NCBI GenBank assembly: GCA_027625915.1
Contig: JANTQA010000076.1
Span: 3,659,501 to 3,723,500 of the forward strand
DNA: 64,000 nt
Reading direction: 5' to 3'
From: Anaeramoeba flamelloides
Taxonomy: Eukaryota > Metamonada > Anaeramoebidae
Below the pieces are notes generated by a model that was given only the letters and a program-made list of their open reading frames with translations, searched no databases and was not told where the DNA came from. This document shows positions 1-13,681 of this stretch, piece after piece. Position numbers and translations under genes: made by a program. The stretch's first letter is position 1; each line of letters starts with the position of its first letter.

Positions 1-179
1 TTTTCGAAATTTTTCTCGATATGGACCAAAAAAAAATTTCATTCAAATTAAATGAAAAAGAGATCGGAAAATTTACCCGAAAAAGTAAATTTTTATGCCT
101 ATATACAGTACCAAAAAGTAGAAGAAAAAAATCAAATAACAATAATTTGAGTAAATGGAGTAGGATTTTTATTTATTCA

Positions 180-480
180 TATACGCGTATACGCGCGCGA
201 CCCCCCAAGTCTAAATTTGATCAAAGATCCTTGTAGTCTAAATACCTGGAGTTCCGTTACTAGAATTAAGGTCATTCCAGATGAGACTTGTTCGTTTTTC
301 CGACATGAACTCCTGCACTTTTGATCCAAAGATCAGATAAAAAATATCAAACGATTCAAAAGTTCTCAAATGAAGATGATCCACAAAAGATACATTACAG
401 AGGATTCTCTTTGATCAAAAACTTAGAAATGAAGGGGTAACTATATTTATTGGTTCAAAAGAAAAAGGAACATTAAAATT
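180..480 (+). pseudogene. Possible decayed exon at the window edge
   Basis: This stretch is clearly richer in G+C than its surroundings, as exons in this window are. Translation gives short protein-like stretches on the plus strand (for example around 245-325 and 420-480), but they lie in different frames and are broken by stops. I recognise no family. It could be a frameshifted relic, or two small exons of a gene that begins outside the window. Confidence 0.2.
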
Positions 481-1084
481 CAAAATTAAAAAATTCAATT
501 TTTTTTTTAATTATAAAATCCTTTTTTTTAAATTTTTTTATCAAAAAAAAATCAAAATAAAATTTTTACTGATCTATTTTTTTTTAAATTAAAATTTTAA
601 AGAAAAAGAGAAAGAGAAGAAGATAGAGGTTTCGTTAAAATGAATAAAGAAAAGGTAAGGAGAGTAGTTTATATCACTATTTAATATATTTCGAGCTTAA
701 GGAAAAGAGAATAGATATTTTAAAAATCATTTTTACAAGACCCTAATTCTCAAATTTGCAAAATTTAGGATCGAAAACAAAAAAAAAAAGAAGTTAGCAA
801 CAATTAATATTTACGAACACTAACACAAATTTGAAAAATATCTTAAAAGTTCTCAATAAATTTTTGAATGAATAGTGTATAAAGAAAAATCAAAACAGAA
901 TAAAATAAGTAATATTTTGTAATTTGGTCAATAAATTAATCTAATGAAAAACAGAAATAAGAAGAAAAAAAAATTTTGATTTACAAGTAACATTTTTGTT
1001 TCACTATATTTTTTTTTAATATTTTAAATTTATAAGAAAGAAATAGTAGACAAAAAGGTCCAAAATAGATTTATTTACCTTTAA

Positions 1085-1405
1085 AAAGGTCAAGTCAAGG
1101 GAATATACCAAAATTGCGATTTTTTGCGAGAAAAATAATAATTTTTTAATTTGTAGCTGAAATGGGGTCTAAAGTTACAAAATGTTGACTTATGTGTTGA
1201 TAGTTTGTCGTTCTTGACCAATTCATATTTTTTATTCTATTGAACCATAAAATTGTTTTTGATACACACAACAAACTATCAACACATGTCAACATTTTGT
1301 AAGCTTAGAAATCAAACAAGACACAAAATAAAAAAATTTTGTTTTTCTCACAAATAATCGCATCGCAAATAATCGCATTTTCAGAAATTTACCCAAGTCA
1401 AAAAT
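1085..1405. repeat. Foldback (MITE-like) element
   Basis: Two arms are reverse complements of each other. The inner parts, 1176-1207 and 1268-1301, share the core TGTTGATAGTTTGT, and the similarity continues outward with gaps to about 1090 and 1400, where both ends carry a TTGCGATT-like block. There is no coding capacity. This is a non-autonomous inverted-repeat element; no second copy was noticed in the window. Confidence 0.55.
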
Positions 1406-4400
1406 AAACCATACCAAATAACCAAAATCAAGAATTTCCCAGTTTTTTCGATGACTATTTATGTATTTTAAGTTTTTTTTTGAAGTGTTTGGTATTATGA
1501 TAATATATTCAATTGATTGAAAAAGTTTCAAGAAATTATGAGTAATTTTTAAAATAAAAACAAAAGGATTGTGATGATAGGAAATATGAGTTTTAAAATG
1601 CAAATTCAATCATTTAAATGGGAATTAGTTGCTCCTTTGTTTATGTTGGTGGTTAATAAGAACATCATTAGATCTATTTCTAGAATTATTAACAAATATG
1701 ATTTTCTGATGTTGTAACCATTTGCCCTTAAACGATTTTTATAGTTTAAAAGCAACCAATGCATACAAGATCTTTGTTGAGTCTAAATCATAGAGAAGAT
1801 TTACTCGTTTTTTAAAAAAACTATAAAATTTAATTGAATTTTACAATAAATGTGAAAACAATTTCGTATATTTTGTTTAAACATGGTTCAAATTAACAAT
1901 AAAATTTTTGGTAATTTGTTTATTATAAATTGATTTTGTCTCTATTTCGAGATTTCTTATTTTGAAAAATGGGTTAATTTTATTTCTTTTATTTTATTGA
2001 AAAAAGTATTTTTGCTTTCTTTAGAGTAAAAGGACTTGAATATTGGGCTTTTAATCAAAAATTTATACTTAATTTGATAACCAAAAATTTTAATAAATAA
2101 AAAAGAAAAAATCAGGAATTTTTCTATTTAAGGATTTATTCATTTAGCGTGGATTGGCCCCATACTCAGAGAGCGAATTGGTAATACAAAATTTATTGTG
2201 GAATATTGCTTATTTTCATCAACCAATATTAAATAAACAAAAAAATATTTTTTTTAATCGGGTTACAATTTTAAAAATTCCAAAATAATAATAAAAAATC
2301 TATCAATGAAAAATAAAAAAAGAAAACAAAAAATCCACATATACCAAGAATACAAACACATATAATAAACAAAGTTTCAAAAGATCTAATAAACAAAAAA
2401 TTTAAATAACAAAAAAAAATCCATAGATTTCTCAATTCAAAAACAATCTAATTTACAAAAAAAAAAATCACAGATTATCGATATTAAAATTTAATTTAAA
2501 TAAAAAAAAAAAAATTAAATGTCCCTACCGCCCAAAAAAGCACTGAAAATGGAAAACTGGTCAAATCCCTTCCATTAAAAAAATTAACAAAATTAAATGA
2601 ATCAATTAAAATAAATAAAGTTTCCATTTAACTTTTTCTTGAAAACATTTTTATGCCAAAATGATTGAATTCAAACTTGAAATTATGTTATGTTTTTATA
2701 GAAAATATTTTATTTTAACTCATTTACTAAAACAAATTCTAAATTATGGGAATTTAATTTTCACAAAAGGCACTAATTTAGTCTTCAAATATTTTTTTAT
2801 TTTTAATTGGTAAAATTAAAAAAAAGGACATTTCAAATATATAAACTCTTTGGAATTATCTTCTCATTTAATATATTATATTATTCTTTGATTTCAAATT
2901 TTCTCAACAACAATTTTTCAAAAAACAATAAAAAAAGTGCACAGTGATTTCAAAAAATATTTTTGATATTCAAAAGTTGAGATTGTTTTGATTCTAAAAA
3001 AAATTATCACAGTGGTTAATTGAATTTAGTTATAAGTTAGATTTCTAAAAATATTAATCAGAAAAAAAAGTTCTTTTTTAATATTAAATACATATGATAG
3101 GATCTCAAAGATAAAAAATTCAAGAATTAAAAAAAAAGATCACAAAATCTACAATTGGGCAAAAATCCAATTTACAAAGAAACACTTTCAGAGATTGTAA
3201 TTCTAAATCAAAATTCGCAATATTTTAAGTAATAAATAGTATTCCATATTTTCTTATTATCATAAAAAATTCAAATTCCCTTAAAAAATTTAAGGATATC
3301 TTTGTAAAACAATCAATAAAAAAAAAAGTTTAAAAAGTATTATCGATTCCAAAAATTTCAAAAATGCAAAAAAAAAAACATCAATTTATTACTTCTTAGA
3401 TTTTTCCAAATTAAAAAGTTTCTTCGATTTTAATAAAATATTTTTCTTTAAGTACACATCCAAAATCAGTATTTTTCAATTTAATATTATTTGTGGTTAT
3501 ATTGTAACTGTCAATATTTGGAAGATTTTTGTTTTTATTTAATTCTAAAGGAAAAAATAAATTCATTTGAGAAATGAAAACAATGGAAAAGTAAAAATCT
3601 TCAATATTTTAAAAATTGCCCAATTCAGATGCTTTAAAACTGATATAGATATATACAAAATAATAATTCACAGTCATTCAAATTGAAAATTCTTTGTGTA
3701 ATTATTTGGGTGGTTAATTCTTTAAAAGTCATAATTTTTCATTATTGATTTTTTGTGAATCTTTTTATACTCCACAAGTTTATTGGTTCTTAATTTGTAA
3801 TAGTTACTCATAAAAATTACAAAAAAATTATTTATCCTATTTAATAAAGTTTATTTCTCACAGTAGGCGCTCTACACTTTATGGATTTATTTGTAAACAA
3901 TTGGAATGATGTTTGAGCAATATTTTAAATAAAAATTATTTTCTATTGATAGATTTAATTTAGAATTAGATTTTTTTTTTTATTTTTGGTATTTTTTTTT
4001 CAAGTTCACACATAACTGTAACTAAATTTAATTAAATTATTCGAAGGTCTATCTTATTTTTTTTTATTCTCTGAATGTTGAAAAACAAAATATTTTTCAA
4101 TAAAAATGTTTAAAAGTTTTTAAATCCAAGGTAAGGCACAATATTATATGTTTTGGGTTTTTCTTATGATATTTCAATAAATGTCAAAATAAACATGTAT
4201 TATTCCAAAACTTATAGAATTTTTATCAAATAAAGGCAAATTTAAAAAGCTAATTATTTTGCATCTTACTTGGACTCATTTTCAACTCTAATATAATATT
4301 TGATCCATCAACTCAACTCAGTTAAGTTTAAAAAAGATTGGAAATTATGTGGACCAAGATGATAAGATGATAATTGGTGTTCAAATTCAAATTATTAATA

Positions 4401-4458
4401 TTATCCTTAAAATACTTTGAAAAATAACATTATTTTTCTTCTAACCCGGCCTAAACTC

Positions 4459-4703
4459 GAATTACTGATAAACTCTAATAAATTTCAATAAATTTTATGT
4501 TCACTTTCCATTTTTATTAATCTTCAAACTATTTCTTATCAAATAGTCTAGTTCAAAGAATATTCTCAAGAATAACTAATTTTACAGAATTTGTTAACAC
4601 TTGACTTCATAGAATGCTTTATTCAAAGTTGTGTATAAAAATTTCAAAAAATAAGATCAAGTAAAAATTTCCAAAAATTAATTGCAATTTATCAGTATAA
4701 TAC
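4459..4703 (+). repeat. Dispersed repeat F, copy 1
   Basis: About 240 bp that match, in reverse orientation and at roughly four-fifths identity by eye, the segment at 34234-34466 inside an intron of the LIMR-family gene. Shared blocks include AATGCTTTATTCAAAGTTG. The similarity stops abruptly at both ends, as expected of a mobile or duplicated element. No terminal repeat or coding capacity was seen. Confidence 0.6.
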
Positions 4704-5395
4704 AATCATTATTTCCAAACCGTTTCAATAAAAATATTTATTTACCTGCAAAATCAGAATATATTTAGTTATTTTGAGTGATATTTGTATTGAATTAAAA
4801 AAATTGATCTTAAGATAGTCGGAAATTTGCCCAATTTAAAAAGATTTCAACAGAAAACCCATATACTGGTTTATATTGAATAACAAATTACATTTCAAAA
4901 GTCTCTGTAATTAGAAAATTTTGATCCTACTATAGGAAAGAAGAGTACCATTTTTTTAAAGGAGTAATAAATGCAACTCTAAATTTTCTTGGATATAATA
5001 ATCTTAATGAAAACATTTTTTTTAAGTGACATAAATTTTTTCCATTTGTTTGTAGTTGATTTCAAAGTTTGGGTTCTTTTTTAAAATAATTTATTTTTGA
5101 TTGCAAAATAAAACTTTCTATTTATTATTTTTGACCGTTGTTTTCAAATAAAAGGTAATAACTACACCTTTTTAGACGAACAACAAAATTAAAGAAAACG
5201 AGAAAATATTGATTGATGGAATTTAAGATTAATTATCTATTTTCATAAAGAAAAGATCAATACTTTAAAACTGATTCCTCGCATGAAATTTGTGCTGTTT
5301 TTTGCAAAAAGAATTCTTTTTTCGAAGTTTCAGAAAAAAACAACAAAAGTGAATTTATTTTTTAAATTTTTAACTTTTGTTTCAGAAAAACTTAA

Positions 5396-8300
5396 ATGGG
5401 GAATTTATGTTCAAATAAAAAAAAAGAAAAAACAAACGAAAAAATACGTAACAACAATATTGGGAAACAACTTACAACAGAACAAGTGCAGTCAGAAAAT
5501 GAGGTGAAGCTTCTTCTTTTAGGTGCAGGTGATTCTGGAAAATCAACAATTGGAAAACAACTAAGGATTATTCATCAACTTGATTTTACCAAAACTGAAA
5601 GAATGAAGGCAATTGATCAAATTAAAAATAATATCGTTCACTGTTCTCGTGTTTTGATTGAAGGCTTGGAAAATTTTGGTTATGAATTTGAAACAGAAAA
5701 AAATGAAGTAAATTTTGTTCTCTTTTTTTTTTTTTTTGGTTTTTTATTTTTTCTTTTTTTTTTTTCTTTTCTTTTCTTTTCTTTTCTTTTCTTTTCTTTG
5801 ACCAATGCAAAATCAAGGATAGTCAATTTTTTTTATTTCCAAACAAAAACAAATTCAAAATTGGATCAAAATCATTTAAATAGGCACTGAGTGAAGAAAT
5901 AAAAATTTGTAAAATAAGCGAATTTGATGATCGTGTTGAAGACTTAATCTCCATTTGGAATGACGAAGGTATTAAAAAGGTTTTAAACAGAAAAAATGAA
6001 ATTCAGCTTTACGATTCTTGTGAATAGTATGCTTTTATTTTCTTTTCTTTTATTTTCTTTTCTTTTCTTTTCTTTTCTTTTCTTTTCTTTTCTTTTCTTT
6101 TCTTTTCTTTTCTTTTCTTTTCTTTTCTTTTTCCTTTTCTTTTCTTTTTTTTTTTTTTTTTTTTTTTTTAGCTTTTCTTTTGTTTATTTAACAAAAAAAC
6201 ATTTTTTAGTTGATAATTTTCGAAGCAAAAAAACAATTGTTGTTTGTGTTTGTATTTGTGTTTGTGCTTTGTTTATTTATTCTAAAATTCGTCATAAAGA
6301 AAAATTGAATAATTCTCAAAAATTCTTCACCAATAAAAATTTCTTAAAAAAAGAACAAAAATCGATTTTATAAGAATTTATTTTTAAATTGTTCCAAGTT
6401 CAAGCATTTTTTTTTGTTTATTAACAGAACAATTTCAATAAATTCAAAATATTTCCCAATTATTATTTTTTCTCAAATTTATTTTTCTATTGCATATTGC
6501 TTGTCTTAAAAAATAAAATTGAAATTTACGAGTTAGACAAAAATACAACTACAACTATTATTAGGTTCTTGTTAATAAAGTTTATTCACAATACAACCAA
6601 CATCCCAGATCTTAAAATTCTTGAGGCTATTGTATTTTTGTTGTTAACAGTTCTATGATTTTGAAAAATCTCGAGTTGAGAAAAAAGGATTTTTTGGGGG
6701 TAAAAAATTTTATATAAATGGATGTGTCAATGAATTTTAGTTAAATTCAACTTTAGGATATTTGCTTTGAATAGATAATAACAAATAGTTTTGAAAACAC
6801 TCTATTCATCTAAAAAAAATCGAAATACGGAAAAAAAAATAACTGATGATAAATATTGAGTGTCCGTAGAGTGCCTAGCTTTTCCAGAATTAAAAAGAAT
6901 AGAGAAAAATCAAAGATTTTACTCAATTCTTTTAAATTCTGGAAAAGCTAATGGCGGTTTTTTTTGCTTTTTGAATTTTTGAAAACCAAATTACAAGTAT
7001 CTGTAGAGTGCCGTAGAGTAACTAGGTTTTCTTGAGTTTTTCTGTTTTATATGTAAAGTGTTCTAGGTTTTTTTGACTTTAGAAATAAACTGAAATTTTA
7101 TTAAAATTTTCGGTTTATTTCTAAAGTAAAAAAAACCTAACGAAAATGTATTGGTTTTCCAAATAAACAGAAAACATCAAGAAAACCTAATGACACTTTT
7201 CCAGAATTCGAAAGAATTGAGTTAATTCAAAGATTTTATTCAATTCTTTTAAATTAAAAAAAAAAAACTAGACACTACCTCTAAGAGTGAAGTACTAAGT
7301 ATCCAAATTTATATAAGCCCATTCCAAACATCACAGAAACACATAAAATCAAAAATAGGCAAAAAAAAACCCCTTAATTTATTGTATTTTTCCAAAACTA
7401 ATATTAAACCAGATTTAAGTAACCCGGTATTAATGTTTTTCTAGGTAACATTTTATATCAAAACAAAAGAAAACAAAAAAATATAAAACTAAAAAAAAAA
7501 TAATTGGCAAAATGATGAAACGAGCTGAACAAAAAATGTATTGGTAAATTTGTTGAAATTACACAAACAATTTATTGATAAACTATTTTTCAGTCAAAGG
7601 GGCCAGTTGTAATGGGTAAAATACATGTGTTTAAAGGGTTTGCATCGATATTAGAAGAAAAAATTTATTTTGGAAATTTTTAAAATAGAAATCATTTTTA
7701 TACATTTTATTTTTTTTTTTTTCGATTCTTTTTTTTCACTTAATTCATTTGCAAAAATATTTTAATTGCAAGATCAATAGTCACTTGGTAAAAACGTGTT
7801 ATTTTAATGTCATTGAAACAGTGGAAATCATTGTTGAGAGATCATATTGATTTCTATTGGAATTTTATTCAATCATTGATCTTGATATTTGATTAAAAAA
7901 ATGTGAAAAATTTTCACTTCATTTTCATTTCCTTTTTCAAATAGAGACCACAAATCCTAACAAACTTCGTTTGGGGACTTAATTTCTAAAAGAAAAGTAT
8001 GGAAAATGAAGTGAAAATTGTTTCCTATTTATTATTCAAATATCAGTAGAAGATCAAAACGAACATTCTTGTTTTTCTCAATGGGTGCCCTAAGAATTTT
8101 AGTTTTTCAATTTTCAAGAAAAGTTATTGATTTATTAGTTTTCTTTAAGACGAATATCAATAATTTTTTAATGTGTATTATTCTGCTTATTTCTTAATTG
8201 TTCTTCTAAGGTAAATTATATAAAATAATTGATATTTGAAAAAAATGCCTTTTTTTAGATACCCCTTTGACTGAAACAAAGTTTAGATCAAATGATAAGA

Positions 8301-11300
8301 TGTCATCAACTAATCTGTATCTGATTTTTCTATTTAACAAACTCAACATTAACCTTTCTATCAACCATCATTGAAAAAAAATTACCGATCTAACGAAACA
8401 GATTAAATAACTGGAAAAAAGAAAACAAAAACAAAAAAGACAAAAAATGAAATAATAGTTTGTAAAATCAAAATTATTTCCAAATTTAATGTAAAGTGCA
8501 GCATTTTTATTCTTTAAACTGTTTAGCCTGTGTCCAAATTTTTGGAATTTAGTTTATTTTTTGCCAATGCAAGTATTTTTATTTTCAATTTTATATATTT
8601 GTTTTCCTTTTATTACCTTAAGTTTTCTAACCATAAGATCTTTGATGAAAATTTCTTTTTGTTGGTTTGCCTTTTTTTGTTTAATATTATTATTGCTGTA
8701 TTTTTATTTATTTGTTTTCAGCTTTAGAGAAATATATGAAAAATGAAATTAGAATCTAACCTAAACTTTAATTCTGTTTTTATTATTAATTTGAATTTCT
8801 AGGACAAACAAACTTCTTAAATCTAAATTATTCTTTTGTTTTCAATTTTTATTTTTTTGCAGTTTTTCAAATCTTGTTTGCGCAAAATCCCAGTATAAGA
8901 TATCGACTTGGTAGCAGAAAAATAATCCAAGTGCTGACTGGACATATTATACGGAATGGCCAATTCGGTTCACTTCATTTTGCTCCAGTTAGTGTCATTT
9001 TACTTTCTTTCACTTCGGTTAATTAATAACAAGTTTGGTTTGTCCAAGATCTAATGGTAAACAAGTTTACCATATCTTGTAATCATTTTTTTTATCTTTT
9101 ACCTTCAAACACTCTAAAAAAACGCAAAAAGAGAAGTAACCCAAACAACTGAAAAAGTGAAAAGTAGAAAAAAAATCTTTTTATGATGAATGGTATTATC
9201 ATGGTGTCTTTACACGTAGATTTTTTTTGTTTTTGTTTGGCAAAAAAATGAACCGTTTTGAAATTTTTTCACTTGTGGTAAAAAGTGACCGGTAAAGTGG
9301 GAAACACTAGTTTTTTTTTTTATTAAGTTACTAGTCTCTATTATTTTTTTTTTTGATCAATTTCTAAATAAGGATTCCTTATCTCGAAATATATTTAATA
9401 TTGAAAATAAACAGGGTTTTTCAAACCTAACTAATTGGCAAAAAATTTTATTAATCTCGATTAAATTTAGGTAAAAAAATTTAATAGAGATTAGTTCCTT
9501 AATACATTTTTTTTCAAAATTATGTAAAATAAAACCTCTTAAAAAGTATTTAAACAATAAATTTTTTTTTTTTTTCTTTTTTCTTTTTTTTTAACCACGA
9601 TGATCCAAATAGCCTTTTTGAGAATATAAAAAGATTTACCGATGAAAATTATATACCAACTGATCAAGATATTTTAATGACTCGGGTGAGAACAAGCGGG
9701 CTTATTGAAACTAGATTTAATTATGAACAAACTGAATTTTTGTAAGATATTTGTTTTTATTTATAAATTTCTTTATTTAAAAAAGTTTAATTTTTTTTTT
9801 ATTATTATTATTGTTAATTGGGAGAGGTGATTCAACAGAATTTCCTCTTATTTACCGTTAGAATCCTTGGATTTTCTGTTTATTTCTAAAGTAAAAAAAA
9901 CCTAGAAAACTTCACAAATAAAATAGAAAACCTCAAAAAAACCAAGAGCACTTCACAAACAAAACAGTAAATCCCAAGAAAATCACCATTATGGTGTTTT
10001 TAATTTTTGAAATAAAAAGAAAATCGATAAATTTTCGAAACTAAAATAAAAAGTAAAGTAAAAAAAAAACACCTTTAGCTTTTCCAGAATTCAAAGAATT
10101 GAGTAAAATCAAAGACTTTACTCAATTCTTTTGAATTCTGGAAAACCGCCTTTAGCTTTTCTTGAATTTTCTGTTTATTTGGAAAATCAATAGATTTTTG
10201 TTAGTTTTTTTTTTTGGTTATAGAAATAAACCTAAAATTTTAATAAATTTTCGGTTTATTTCTAAAGTAAAAAAAACCTAGAACACTTCACAAATAAAAT
10301 AGTAAATCCCAAGAAAACCTAGAGTACTTCACAAACAAAACAGTAAATCCCAAGAAAACCACCATTATGATGTTTTTAATTTTAGAAATTAAAAAAACCC
10401 TAGAACACTTAACAGATAAAACAGAAAACCTCTAGAAAACTGCTGTTAGGTTTATTTCTTAAATTAAAAAAAAAACCATGCACTTGACGGCAGTTCATGA
10501 AATACTAAATTTATTTAGAATTTATTATCCTATCTATTATGTAGACAAGATTTTAACTCATATAGCTTTTCTTGAAAAATAAAAGAAAAAATCATTATGT
10601 CTGTTTCTCAAGATAATGAATTTTTTTTTCAGTGCTAAATGATTATTGTTTTGAAAAGTTAAATAATTTTTATCAACGTTTGAGATTTTTTTATTTGTGT
10701 ATCTTTTAAGTACCATTGTAGTTATTTTTCATATTTACAAATGATATGCTAAATAACATATCATATATAAATTATCTAATGATAATTAAATCTTTAATTT
10801 GATATTTTTGTAATATTCTTTGTAGAAATGGATTCTATATTAATAATTAATAATTTTTATTTATTTTTTTTTTATTTTGAAGGGAGGAAACTAGTTTCCT
10901 CTTACAGCCGTTAGGTTTTCCAGAATTTAAAAGAATTGAGTAAAATCTTAGATTTTTCTCTATTCTTTTTAATTCCGAAAAAACTCCTTTATGTTTTCTG
11001 GAGTTTTCTGTTTATTTGGAAAATCAAGAATTTATACAAATAAAAAGAAAACCGAGGTACTTGTCGTTAGGTTTTTTTTAATTTAAGAAATAAACCGAAA
11101 ATTTATTTAATTTTCAGTTTATTTCTTAAATTAAAAAAAACCGCCTTTAGCTTTTCCAGAATTCAAAAGAATTGAGTACAATCTATGATTTTACTCTATT
11201 CTTTTGAATTCTGGAAAAGCTAGGCACTTGACGGCACTTTTCCTAATTTCTAAATTTTTGTTTCGAAATTTTAATAAAGAGTCATAATTTTCTTTATCAT

Positions 11301-13649
11301 TAACCAATGATAAAATAAATAATGAGTCTTTATTTCGAATAATATCAAGAATATTATTCTTTAATTGTTTATTATTTTTATTTATTTTAATTAATTCCTT
11401 AATCCAAGTTTTTCTATTTTTTCCATAGAATGGGCAGTTCCAAAGAAAATGATCGATATCTTCTATTATTTCCAAATTAATAATTTTTAAATGAGTAAAT
11501 TTTTTTATATTTATTTTCTTTAAAGTGGAATCTAACCAATTAAAAGAGTGGGGTGTATGATAAAGATCTTTTAAGTGCTATCGGAATTTTATTTTCAGTC
11601 CAGATCACTTTTATGACTAACAACATATTTTTTGACTTAAAAGAATGTCAAGTCTAATAAATTTTGTTCAAATTGAAATTTGAGGTTTTTTTTATGAAAA
11701 ATTTTCATTTGGTATTTATTTATTAAGAGAAAGGAGTAATAAAAGAAAATTTATCTAAAAAAAAATTTGTCATTCAGAAAAAATCTTTTTCGCAATCCTA
11801 ATTCGAAATTTACCTTGAAAAGGTTTAAAAATCAAATCCCGATCCCGAAAAAAACTACAGTTTCTTTTTAAGTATTGTAAAGTTCCGTGTAAGGGTATAA
11901 ATACACTTGGATATAAATTGGAAAGTAAGTGAAGTAAAATGTAAAAAAAAATAGATTTTAATATTTAGCTTGTTTTGTTGTTGAATTCCAAAAAGTTTTT
12001 GGATCAATAAATGTTTTTTTCTTTTGAATTAAATCTTCAAAAATCGAAAAATTTCAATATTTTGACTTGAGTCAAATTATGAACTTTTAAATCAATTTTT
12101 CTATATCCAACACTGGATTTCAGTTCTCACAGAACATAAAATTCTGATATTCCTTTAATTCACTGAACTTTTAAAATATTTTTATTTACTAGTGTATTGT
12201 ATTTCAGCACTCGTAAAACATAAAGTTCTGATAGTCCTTTTAAAAATAAGAGTGGAATTTGTAAAAATTGTTCCTTAAGCAATTAAATACATTTTTTTTT
12301 AAATGATTTGAGTAACACTTTTTACAACTTCAGTTCCTCGCTTTTTAGAATGGCTGTAAATCCAATTAGATTTATTTCTCCTTTCCTAAAATTTGTAAAT
12401 TATTTTTTTTTTTTTTGAATCTCTCAAAACAAATTCAAGTAAAAAAATTAAAACAAAAATAACCAAAGCAATAAACAAAAAAGATAGTGTCTCTATCATG
12501 TCTATTGTTAATAATGATGAATTTTATGAATCTTCAAGGGATTTTCATTAGATTTCTCCAATTAAGATCGATTTTAAAGTCATAAAACATCGCTATTACA
12601 TCACTACTCCCTCTCATCCATCTTTTCCACCATTTTTCTCTTTCTCTTTCTCTTTCTCTTTTTCTTTTTCTTTTCTCTCCATCCTCTATGATATATATAT
12701 ATATATATATATCTTTGCCCGAAAGTAATTTGCAGAATCAAAGAGGCTAATTTTTCATTAAAAGTTATTGAATATTTTACTAAAACCTGTCATTATTTCC
12801 AAGTATTAATTAACTCGAAAACTTTGATTTTTAATCGAATAAAAAGTTTGTGACCACCTCTATTAAGTTTACAAATACTTTCTTCTTATTTTTTTCTTCT
12901 TGAAAAAATAGGGTGTTTCCTCTCTTAAATAAAATCAATCATTTTTATTTTTTGTTATTTCGTAAAAGCCCACTACCTAAAAGAGTTCTTATTAAGAGTG
13001 GTATTTATTTATGGTGAAATTATTCAATTGTATTGAGTAGTTTGTAAATATTTACTTATTACTCAGTGAAATGAAAAACTTAAACAAGAACTTTGCTCAT
13101 AGGTGCATTTTTAAGGGCTTGGTAAGTGAGGTTTTTACAAGTAGAACAGAATATCAAAAAATCAAAACACACCTTTTTTTTCCAAAAATAATTTATTTTA
13201 ATTTTTCAATATCAGATATTAATCACTTAAACTGACACAAATAATTGACATTTGTATTGTAAACTCCTTTTCACTCAGGGGATGCAGCCAAAAATGATAA
13301 ATTCACATTATTTTTAAGAATCAACCAAACATACGATTGTTTATAAATAAGAGAAATAATAAACTCCGGATGAGAGTCGATAATGATAAAAGAGATACCT
13401 GAACAAACCATAAATTTCAAAAAAAAAGTATGTTAAAAAAAAGTTTGGGTGCCTATCAATGGAATGTCTCGTAAAAATTTTTCTCAATTTCTTTGGAAAA
13501 TTCAAATTCTTGACAATAATATTTTTTAATTGTAAAGGTATTCATTTTAAAAGAAAATACAAATCCTCACTTTTCTTAATGTTAATTTGGAGTATCAAAC
13601 ATTTTTTTTTGAATTTTGTTTTAAAAAAAAAATAAAAAAGAAAAGAAGA

Positions 13650-13681
<32 letters not shown>

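Larger units (their letters stand above)
1..5395. other. Upstream region without a recognisable gene
   Basis: No open reading frame here looks like a real protein; the longest, 106 codons on the minus strand at 1289-1609, overlaps the foldback repeat at 1085-1405 and has no family resemblance. Base composition is extremely AT-rich except for about 180-480. Besides the separately listed repeats I see homopolymer runs and nothing that supports an RNA gene. A polypyrimidine tract ending in CAG lies just upstream of the G-alpha start (about 5360-5384), so part of this region may be a 5' leader intron of that gene. Confidence 0.6.
7490..8556 (-). repeat. MITE family B copy, interrupted by an A element
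   Basis: Reverse-orientation copy of the roughly 535-bp B family (best full copies at 31362-31897 and 62969-63503). The outer parts 7490-7578 and 8286-8556 are contiguous in the other copies, so the A element at 7579-8285 was inserted later. The right end AATTTAGTTTA matches the family terminus; the left end is truncated or too diverged to place. Confidence 0.65.

Noticed and set aside
1289-1609. 106-codon minus-strand frame near the left end
   Set aside because: Overlaps the foldback at 1085-1405 and has no family resemblance.
5996-6373. 125-codon frame rich in Phe, Leu and Ser
   Set aside because: Produced by the TTTTC microsatellite within G-alpha intron 2; the true exon ends at 6026.
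9357-9557. A 66-codon minus-strand frame containing [10 protein letters not shown], resembling the LINE relic
   Set aside because: It lies across the TTAA-ended J element, whose second copy has no such frame; the resemblance is chance.
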